NCBI GenBank assembly: GCA_023301205.1
Contig: JALZVC010000069.1
Location: forward strand, 1-12,679
From: Flavobacteriaceae bacterium
Lineage (GTDB): Bacteria > Bacteroidota > Bacteroidia > Flavobacteriales > Flavobacteriaceae
Reading direction: 5' to 3'
DNA length: 12,679 nucleotides
Within the stretch, counting starts at the first letter, position 1. Every line of letters begins with the position of its first letter. Below, one piece after another: positions 6,553 through 12,679 of this stretch. The position numbers and the translations under genes are program-made. The notes beneath the pieces were generated by a model. That model was not told the origin of the DNA, ran no database searches, and saw nothing but the letters and a program-made list of their open reading frames with translations.

Positions 6553-9500
6553 ATGGCATCAAACAAGAAATACTGGAAAAGTGTTGAAGAGCTGGATCAA
6601 AACAGTTCTATTGTTAAGACGCTGCAAGAAAATGAGTTTGTAGAAGCGATTCCAACAGATGAATTTTTAGGCGATAAAGAAACATTAGAGGCTTCGTCTA
6701 CGACGCGTCGTGATTTCTTAAAATATGTTGGTTTTACTACAGCAGCAGCTTCTTTAGCTGCTTGTGAAGGTCCGGTGATTAAGTCGATACCTTATGTAGT
6801 AGCTCCAGACGAAATCGTTCCTGGTGTAGCTAATTATTATGCTACCGCAATGGCAGATGGTTTTGATTTTGCTAATATTTTAGTGAAAACGAGAGAAGGT
6901 CGTCCTATTAAGATAGAACGCAATGATCTTTCTACTTCTGGTGGAGTAAATGCTAGAGTACACGCTTCTGTTTTATCATTATATGATAATAATCGTTTAA
7001 AAGCTCCTATGGTGGGAGGTGAAGACGTGACTTGGGCAGAATTTGATAAAACAGCTGCTGAAAAAATACAAGCGATGGCTGGACAAAATGTGGTGTTATT
7101 AACACAGACATTTGCAAGTCCATCTACTTCAAAATTAATTAAAGAATTTACAACTGCTTATCCTGGTGTTCGTCATGTAACATACGATACGGTTTCTTCT
7201 TCTGGAGCATTAGATGCTTTTCAGCAGAAATTTGGAACACGTGCATTACCTGATTATGACTTCGGAAAAGCTGAAGTTATTGTTTCTGTTGGTGCAGATT
7301 TCTTAGGAGATTGGCAAGGTGGTGGTTATGATGCAGGATATGCACAAGGACGTATACCGAAGAACGGAAAAATGTCTAAGCATATTCAGTTTGAAGCTAA
7401 TATGACATTATCTGGAGCAAATGCAGATAACCGTATTCCTGTAAAACCTAGTGATCAGAAAAAAGTACTTAGTGCCTTAACAGGTGGTAGTACATCTGGT
7501 TTATCGCCACAAGTTGCTAAAGCTGTTGAGATGGCAAAAGCAATGATGCGTAAAGCTGGTTCTAAAGCGGTGTTGGTAACTGGATTACCAGATATGGCAT
7601 CTCAAGGTCGAACGCTTGATGCAAATGCTGGAAGTGTTGTAATGGATACTGCAAAGCCTAGAATGACACGTTCTGCTAATAATGCAGAAGTGATGAAGGT
7701 GATGAACGGCGTTATCAGCGGTTCGGTTAAAGGACTTATTACAGTAGGAGTTGATCCCGTGTATTCATTTCCAAATGAAAAATTTAAAGCTGCTTACGGC
7801 AACTTAGATATGACTATTGCTTTTGCAATGAAAAAAGATGCAACTGCTTCTTTAGCAAAATTAGTAGCGGCAACACCACATTATCTAGAATCTTGGGGTG
7901 ATGTTCAAATGAAAAAAGGATCGTATAGTTTAATACAACCAACAATACGTCCATTATATAAAACGAGACAATTTCAGGAAACATTATTAGCTTGGACTAA
8001 GAATGAAACATCGTATGTAGATTATATCAAGGAAACTTGGTCTGGTGTTCTGGGTGGTGAATCTTGGAATAAGACATTACATGATGGTGTATTAGTTAGC
8101 GGTGCTGGCTTAGATGTAGCTCCAGTTGTTTCAGAAGAAATGTTAGAGTCTAGTACTTCTCACGGTGCATTAGCTGCTTCGCAAGATGGAGGGATGGAAC
8201 TTGTGTTGTATACAAAAACTTCAATAGGTGACGGGCAGCAGGCTAACAACCCGTGGTTGCAAGAAATGCCTGATCCTATTACGAGAACGTCTTGGGATAA
8301 TTACGTAACAGTTTCTGCGGCAGATGCAAATAGCTTAGGTCTTGTAAATGAAAATGTAGCAAACGGAGGCTTAAACGGAAGTTTAGTTAACGTTAAGATG
8401 GGTGATGTAACTATAGCGAGTGTTCCTGTGTTAATACAGCCAGGGCAAGCGCCGGGATCTGTGGGTTTAGCGTTAGGATACGGTAAAAAAGAATCGGTAC
8501 AAACAGAAATGCAAACGGGTGTAAACGCATACCGTTTAAATAACTTGTCTACGGAAACTCAAAATATTTCTTTAGAGAAGGTAGCTGGTGAGCACGAATT
8601 TGCTTGTGTACAATTACATAATACAATGATGGGTAGAGATATCATTAGAGAAACTTCTCTAGAGATATTTAATACAAAGGGTGCTGATGATTGGAACCCT
8701 ATGCCACAGGTTTCTAAAGATCACGAAGAAATTGATGTTACATCTCCAGAGGCAGATTTATGGACTTCTTTTGATCGTTCTGTAGGGCATCACTTTAACC
8801 TTTCTATTGATCTTAACGCTTGTACAGGTTGTGGAGCTTGTGTGATTGCTTGTCATAGTGAAAACAATGTGCCTGTAGTAGGTAAAAGTGAAGTAAGACG
8901 TAGCCGTGATATGCACTGGTTACGTATAGATAGATATTATTCTTCAGATGAATCGTTTGTTGAAGATAAAGAAAAGAAAGAAGGTTTCTCAGGATTATCT
9001 GGTGACAATGGTTCATTAGGTGGTTTTGGTGAATTGGAAATTGCATCTGCAAATCCGCAAGTAGCTTTTCAGCCTGTAATGTGTCAACACTGTAATCACG
9101 CACCTTGTGAGTCAGTTTGTCCTGTTGCTGCAACATCACATAGTCGTCAAGGTCAAAATCATATGGCGTATAATCGTTGTGTAGGTACAAGATATTGTGC
9201 AAACAACTGTCCTTATAAAGTGCGTCGTTTTAACTGGTTCTTGTATAATGAGAATGATGAGTTCGATTATCATATGAATAACGATATGGGACGTATGGTG
9301 TTAAATCCAGATGTGAACGTTCGTTCTAGAGGGGTTATGGAGAAGTGTTCTATGTGTATTCAGAAAACACAGTTAAGTATATTAGAAGCAAAACGAGATG
9401 GACGTTCTGTAAAGGATTCAGAATTCCAAACTGCTTGTTCTGCAGCTTGTGATAAAGGAGCAATGGTCTTTGGTGATATCAATGATCATCATAGTGAAGT

Positions 9501-9606
9501 ATTTGAAAGTAAAAAAGATAAGAGAATGTATCACTTATTAGAAGCTGTAGGTACAGAGCCTAATGTTTTTTATAAGACAAAAGTGAGAAACTCTAAAGAA
9601 GCATAA
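6553..9606 (+). CDS. actB: Alternative Complex III subunit ActB: molybdopterin-oxidoreductase-like domain fused to four-cluster Fe-S protein
   Basis: The 1017-residue periplasmic subunit wires quinol oxidation at ActC to the haems. Its N-terminus (KKYWKSVEELD) is the long pre-Tat extension of the TAT-variant-translocated molybdopterin oxidoreductase family. The twin arginine is R52-R53 (TTRRDFLKYVGF), followed by a lipobox-like SLAAC with C71, so a Tat-exported lipoprotein is likely. Residues 75-740 resemble the molybdopterin-binding fold but lack the N-terminal Fe-S cysteine cluster; in known ACIII this half carries no cofactor. The C-terminal half has 15 cluster cysteines: 757/760/763/767, 844/847/852/856, 876/882/886 and 932/935/962/966. 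Thr879 sits where a fourth cysteine would be, fitting three 4Fe-4S and one 3Fe-4S. The gene follows actA by 89 bases and precedes actC by 24. Confidence 0.96.
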   Translation: MASNKKYWKSVEELDQNSSIVKTLQENEFVEAIPTDEFLGDKETLEASSTTRRDFLKYVGFTTAAASLAACEGPVIKSIPYVVAPDEIVPGVANYYATAMADGFDFANILVKTREGRPIKIERNDLSTSGGVNARVHASVLSLYDNNRLKAPMVGGEDVTWAEFDKTAAEKIQAMAGQNVVLLTQTFASPSTSKLIKEFTTAYPGVRHVTYDTVSSSGALDAFQQKFGTRALPDYDFGKAEVIVSVGADFLGDWQGGGYDAGYAQGRIPKNGKMSKHIQFEANMTLSGANADNRIPVKPSDQKKVLSALTGGSTSGLSPQVAKAVEMAKAMMRKAGSKAVLVTGLPDMASQGRTLDANAGSVVMDTAKPRMTRSANNAEVMKVMNGVISGSVKGLITVGVDPVYSFPNEKFKAAYGNLDMTIAFAMKKDATASLAKLVAATPHYLESWGDVQMKKGSYSLIQPTIRPLYKTRQFQETLLAWTKNETSYVDYIKETWSGVLGGESWNKTLHDGVLVSGAGLDVAPVVSEEMLESSTSHGALAASQDGGMELVLYTKTSIGDGQQANNPWLQEMPDPITRTSWDNYVTVSAADANSLGLVNENVANGGLNGSLVNVKMGDVTIASVPVLIQPGQAPGSVGLALGYGKKESVQTEMQTGVNAYRLNNLSTETQNISLEKVAGEHEFACVQLHNTMMGRDIIRETSLEIFNTKGADDWNPMPQVSKDHEEIDVTSPEADLWTSFDRSVGHHFNLSIDLNACTGCGACVIACHSENNVPVVGKSEVRRSRDMHWLRIDRYYSSDESFVEDKEKKEGFSGLSGDNGSLGGFGELEIASANPQVAFQPVMCQHCNHAPCESVCPVAATSHSRQGQNHMAYNRCVGTRYCANNCPYKVRRFNWFLYNENDEFDYHMNNDMGRMVLNPDVNVRSRGVMEKCSMCIQKTQLSILEAKRDGRSVKDSEFQTACSAACDKGAMVFGDINDHHSEVFESKKDKRMYHLLEAVGTEPNVFYKTKVRNSKEA

Positions 9607-9630
9607 CTAACTAAGAAATAGTAAAAAAAT

Positions 9631-11379
9631 ATGGCGTCGCATTACGAAGCACCTATTAGAAGACCCTTAGTTATAGGGGACAAAAGCTACCATGATATTA
9701 CTGTGGATGTTGCTGCACCTGTGGAGGGTAAAGCCAACAGATCTTGGTGGATTGTATTTACTATTGCTCTTATTGCCTTTTTATGGGGTATAGGGTGTAT
9801 TATTTACACGGTTTCAACAGGAATTGGAGTTTGGGGATTAAATAAAACCGTAGGTTGGGCCTGGGATATTACTAACTTCGTTTGGTGGGTAGGTATTGGT
9901 CACGCCGGTACGCTTATTTCTGCAGTACTACTTTTATTCAGACAGAAATGGAGAATGGCAATTAACCGCTCTGCAGAGGCGATGACTATTTTCTCTGTAA
10001 TCCAAGCAGGTTTATTTCCTATTATACACATGGGTCGCCCTTGGTTAGCATACTGGGTATTGCCTATTCCTAATCAATTCGGTTCGTTATGGGTTAATTT
10101 TAACTCACCATTACTTTGGGATGTATTTGCGATCTCTACGTATCTTTCAGTATCATTAGTATTCTGGTGGACAGGATTACTTCCAGATTTTGCAATGATT
10201 CGTGATAGAGCTGTAACGCCATTTACAAAGAAAATTTACGGAATACTTTCATTTGGTTGGTCAGGTCGTGCAAAAGACTGGCAACGTTTTGAAGAGGTTT
10301 CATTAGTACTTGCAGGTTTAGCAACACCATTGGTGCTTTCTGTACACACAATTGTATCTTTTGATTTTGCAACCTCAGTAATACCAGGATGGCATACAAC
10401 TATCTTCCCTCCATATTTTGTGGCTGGAGCTGTTTTCTCTGGATTTGCAATGGTGAACACACTTCTTATTGTAATGAGAAAGGTGTCTAATCTAGAAAAC
10501 TATATTACAATACAGCATATAGAGTTGATGAACATAGTAATTATGGTTACTGGTTCTATAGTTGGTGTAGCATACATCACTGAGTTGTTTATTGCTTGGT
10601 ACTCTGGAGTAGAGTATGAGCAGTATGCTTTCTTAAACAGAGCAACAGGACCTTATTGGTGGGCTTACTGGTCAATGATGACTTTTAACGTATTCTCTCC
10701 ACAATTTATGTGGTTTAAGAAACTGCGTACGAGTATTATGTTCTCGTTCTTTATCTCTATTGTAGTAAACATAGGTATGTGGTTTGAGCGTTTTGTAATT
10801 ATTGTGACTTCATTGCACCGTGATTACCTTCCATCATCTTGGACAATGTTCTCGCCTACATTTGTAGATATTGGAATCTTTATTGGAACCATTGGATTCT
10901 TCTTTGTATTATTTTTATTATATGCAAGAACGTTCCCGGTGATCGCACAAGCAGAGGTTAAGTCTATACTTAAAGGATCTGGAGAAAAGTATAAAAGATT
11001 AAGAGCAGAACACGGTGATGGTGTAAAGCATTATGACGCTGTTGTTCGTGAAACTAAATCGAGTACTCCAAGTAGTGCATCTGAAAAAAATAACGAATTA
11101 CTTACTGCAGAAGGAAAACAAGAAAAGGCAAATAGTTTATTGAGTAAACTAGGATCTTTTGATGCGGCAACACAAACAGCAGATAATCTTAAAAAGATTC
11201 GCGGTGTTGGACCAGTTATGGAGAAAAAATTACATCAGCTTGGTATCTTTACTTTTGCACAAGTGAGTAAGATGGACGATGCAGATTACGATTTATTAGA
11301 TGATATTATTGGTGAGTTCCCTGGACGTGCAAAACGTGACGATTGGGCAGGACAAGCTTCAAATTTAAAAAACAACTAA
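9631..11379 (+). CDS. actC: Alternative Complex III subunit ActC: NrfD/PsrC-type quinol-oxidising membrane protein with C-terminal helix-hairpin-helix extension
   Basis: ActC is the integral membrane subunit where menaquinol is oxidised. About ten membrane helices can be drawn: 38-60, 83-103, 117-145, 164-183, 223-244, 262-283, 296-323, 342-361, 369-392 and 411-433, so both termini should be cytoplasmic. H133 (IIHMGRPW) and D164 (SPLLWDVF) are conserved-looking polar residues in helices and are candidates for the quinol/proton site. The NrfD part ends near residue 455 (PVIAQAEVKSILKGSGEKYK). The remainder is extra: a Ser/Lys/Glu-rich linker (about 470-515), then a helix-hairpin-helix domain at about 516-577 (DNLKKIRGVGPVMEKKLHQL, later KRDDWAGQA). 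That domain resembles the tail of some NuoE and bacterial L21 proteins. Total length is 582, against roughly 460-490 for usual ActC. The actD ATG is two bases past the stop. Confidence 0.94.
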   Translation: MASHYEAPIRRPLVIGDKSYHDITVDVAAPVEGKANRSWWIVFTIALIAFLWGIGCIIYTVSTGIGVWGLNKTVGWAWDITNFVWWVGIGHAGTLISAVLLLFRQKWRMAINRSAEAMTIFSVIQAGLFPIIHMGRPWLAYWVLPIPNQFGSLWVNFNSPLLWDVFAISTYLSVSLVFWWTGLLPDFAMIRDRAVTPFTKKIYGILSFGWSGRAKDWQRFEEVSLVLAGLATPLVLSVHTIVSFDFATSVIPGWHTTIFPPYFVAGAVFSGFAMVNTLLIVMRKVSNLENYITIQHIELMNIVIMVTGSIVGVAYITELFIAWYSGVEYEQYAFLNRATGPYWWAYWSMMTFNVFSPQFMWFKKLRTSIMFSFFISIVVNIGMWFERFVIIVTSLHRDYLPSSWTMFSPTFVDIGIFIGTIGFFFVLFLLYARTFPVIAQAEVKSILKGSGEKYKRLRAEHGDGVKHYDAVVRETKSSTPSSASEKNNELLTAEGKQEKANSLLSKLGSFDAATQTADNLKKIRGVGPVMEKKLHQLGIFTFAQVSKMDDADYDLLDDIIGEFPGRAKRDDWAGQASNLKNN

Positions 11380-11381
11380 GT

Positions 11382-11918
11382 ATGGCTTCTAAAGTGATAC
11401 ACGCACTCTATAACGATGACGACTTGCTCATGCAAGCTGTAAAGGAGACACGCGCTAAACATTACCATATCGCAGAGGTGTACACACCTTTTCCGGTACA
11501 CGGGCTAGATAAAGTAATGGGCCTTGAACCTACACGTATTGCCATCACATCATTTATGTATGGACTTGTAGGATTGTCGGTAGCAATTACGATGATGAAT
11601 TTTATCATGATTGAAGACTGGCCACAAGATATTGGAGGTAAGCCTAGTTTTAGTTACATCGAAAATATGCCAGCGTTTGTGCCTATTATGTTTGAATTAA
11701 CAGTTTTCTTTGCGGCGCATTTAATGGTAATTACCTTTTATATGCGAAGTAAATTATGGCCTTTTAAGAAAGCCGAAAACCCGGATGTAAGAACGACAGA
11801 TGACCATTTTTTAATGGCAATAGATGCTGGTAACAATGATCTTGAAGAAATGTCAAATTTCTTTTATGATACTGGAGCAGTAGAAATAAATATAGTAGAA
11901 TCTGAAGATGATCACTAA
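11382..11918 (+). CDS. actD: Alternative Complex III subunit ActD (DUF3341 membrane protein)
   Basis: This 178-residue protein has a soluble N-terminal domain (KVIHALYNDDDLLMQAVKET, then YTPFPVHGLDKVMGL at 34-48) typical of the DUF3341/ActD family. It is followed by two membrane helices at about 53-77 and 98-121, joined by a loop with EDWPQDIGGKPSF, and a short acidic C-terminal tail. In ACIII, ActD packs beside ActC and ActF; it has no cofactor and its exact role is unsettled. I start it at the ATG at 11382, two bases after actC. An in-frame TTG at 11343 would add 13 residues that overlap actC and do not fit the family N-terminus. The spacing to actC suggests translational coupling. Confidence 0.93.
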   Translation: MASKVIHALYNDDDLLMQAVKETRAKHYHIAEVYTPFPVHGLDKVMGLEPTRIAITSFMYGLVGLSVAITMMNFIMIEDWPQDIGGKPSFSYIENMPAFVPIMFELTVFFAAHLMVITFYMRSKLWPFKKAENPDVRTTDDHFLMAIDAGNNDLEEMSNFFYDTGAVEINIVESEDDH

Positions 11919-11919
11919 G

Positions 11920-12597
11920 ATGAGAAAAATAGGAAACATAGGAGTTGCGCTTATCGCACTTATAGCGATGGTTTCGTGTAAAAATGACTTGGAGCCTAAC
12001 TATCAGTATATGCCTAATATGTATTCGCCTGTAGGTTATGAAACTTATGGTGAATATAATATAGAGGCTTTTGAAAATGGTCAAGCGGCAAAATTACCAG
12101 TAGAAGGTACTATCCCTAGAGGGTTTCAACCTTATGACTATACAAACACTCCAGAAGATATTGCAAGAGCAAAAGCAGAACTCAAGAATCCTTTAGAATA
12201 CACAGAGGAAAGTCTAGCTTCTGGGAAAAATTTGTACACTGTTTATTGTGCGGTATGTCACGGAGATAAAGGAGACGGAATAGGGATTCTTGCACAACGA
12301 GAGAAGTTCTTGGGTATACCAAGTTATGCTGCCGAAGGAAGATTGATTACCGAAGGTGCTGTCTACCACGTACAGATGTATGGTTTAAACACTATGGGTT
12401 CTTATGCTTCTCAAACAAACGAGGAAGAAAGATGGCAAATTACACAACACGTAATGAACCTAAAAGCAGCTTTAGAAGGTAGGCCAATTGTGGAGCCTAA
12501 AAAAATGAGCGAAGTTGATGCTTCTCAAATGCTTTTAACTGGTGATGCAATGGCTGAACCAGAAATGTTAGAGGAAGATCATACAGACACACACTAA
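11920..12597 (+). CDS. actE: Alternative Complex III subunit ActE: monohaem cytochrome c lipoprotein
   Basis: ActE is the small c-type cytochrome that, with ActA, passes electrons out of ACIII. From the ATG at 11920 it is 225 residues. A lipoprotein signal (MRKIGNIGVALIALIAMVSC) ends with lipobox Cys20, so it should be anchored by lipid on the periplasmic side. After an extended N-terminal arm (NYQYMPNMYSPVGYETY), the haem site is CAVCH at 110-114, followed by GDKGDGIG; Met159 (GLNTMGSYA) is the likely sixth ligand. The C-terminal 30 residues are acidic and His/Asp-ended. An alternative ATG at 11908 would add MITK and overlap actD by 11 bases; 11920, one base after the actD stop, gives the standard lipoprotein N-terminus. 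The gene ends in a double TAATAA stop. Confidence 0.93.
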   Translation: MRKIGNIGVALIALIAMVSCKNDLEPNYQYMPNMYSPVGYETYGEYNIEAFENGQAAKLPVEGTIPRGFQPYDYTNTPEDIARAKAELKNPLEYTEESLASGKNLYTVYCAVCHGDKGDGIGILAQREKFLGIPSYAAEGRLITEGAVYHVQMYGLNTMGSYASQTNEEERWQITQHVMNLKAALEGRPIVEPKKMSEVDASQMLLTGDAMAEPEMLEEDHTDTH

Positions 12598-12623
12598 TAA
12601 AGAATACAAAGAATAGCTAAGAT

Positions 12624-12679
12624 ATGTATACGCTACCTAGTAAGTTAAAAATATTTGCAATCGTCTTTATGGTGATAGG
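12624..12679 (+). CDS. actF: Alternative Complex III subunit ActF (first 18 codons only, cut by window end)
   Basis: An ATG 26 bases after the actE stop opens a frame reading MYTLPSKLKIFAIVFMVI and still open at the last base. A short basic N-terminus (KLK) running straight into a hydrophobic helix fits ActF, the second NrfD-like ten-helix subunit of ACIII, and its position after actE is the expected one. Identity rests mainly on gene order and this short match; no cofactor or catalytic motif lies within the visible part. Confidence 0.75.
   Translation, partial: MYTLPSKLKIFAIVFMVI

Noticed and set aside
6553..8700. Active molybdoenzyme suggested by the ActB N-terminal half
   Set aside because: The N-terminal Fe-S cysteine motif is missing, and in characterised ACIII this half has no molybdenum cofactor; it is structural here.
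8813..9202. 129-codon open frame on the minus strand inside actB
   Set aside because: The His/Leu/Tyr-rich product mirrors the Cys/Asp/Asn codons of the Fe-S region; no domain or leader is seen, and the sense frame is certain.
9178..9210. Possible loss of a cluster cysteine in ActB (Thr879 in CVGTRYC)
   Set aside because: A non-cysteine at this position is what a 3Fe-4S cluster requires, and the total of 15 cysteines matches three 4Fe-4S plus one 3Fe-4S, so this is normal for ActB.
11343..11381. TTG start extending ActD by 13 residues into actC
   Set aside because: The extension overlaps the actC coding end and does not fit the ActD family N-terminus; the ATG at 11382 does.
11764..12084. 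106-codon open frame on the minus strand across the actD-actE junction
   Set aside because: It is antisense to two well-identified genes, has low-complexity composition and shows no motif.

Overview
The window looks like the chromosome of a member of the Bacteroidota, most likely a marine or environmental Flavobacteriaceae species; the genus cannot be fixed from the sequence. The reasons are the low G+C, A-rich translation leaders that mostly lack a Shine-Dalgarno sequence, a TAnnTTTG-type promoter element, and a six-gene Alternative Complex III (ACIII, act) locus in the order typical of this phylum.

Layout. Positions 1-3597 hold the 3' part of nusA and a complete infB, the standard transcription/translation pair, closed by a strong and probably bidirectional terminator at 3673-3707. 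The 75 bases between infB and that terminator are rich in short direct and inverted repeats. Positions 3747-4917 carry two genes on the minus strand: a small secreted SPOR-domain protein and, downstream of it, a phytanoyl-CoA dioxygenase (PhyH)-family protein that runs convergently towards infB. A 223-base divergent region (4918-5140) separates the SPOR gene from the plus-strand act operon. From 5141 to the window end come actA, actB, actC, actD, actE and the first 18 codons of actF, closely spaced, so one transcript is likely.

How the genes work together. ActC and ActF are NrfD-type membrane proteins; menaquinol is oxidised at ActC. Electrons pass through the four iron-sulfur clusters of ActB to the c-haems of ActA and ActE, then to a terminal oxidase, which in flavobacteria is usually encoded just downstream of actF. 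ActD is the small two-helix membrane subunit. The haem and Fe-S ligands needed for this chain are all visible. ActB has exactly 15 cluster cysteines (three 4Fe-4S and one 3Fe-4S), ActA has six CxxCH motifs and ActE has one.

Most of the window is conventional. The most unusual feature is a roughly 110-residue C-terminal extension on ActC. It ends in a helix-hairpin-helix domain of the kind appended to NuoE and some L21 proteins, here fused to a quinol-oxidising membrane subunit. Second-tier observations are the monohaem domain fused to ActA, three 21-base tandem repeats in infB, a REP-like hairpin between actA and actB, an isolated Shine-Dalgarno before infB, and the PhyH gene between infB and the respiratory locus. 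I saw no tRNA, rRNA, CRISPR array, insertion sequence or phage gene.
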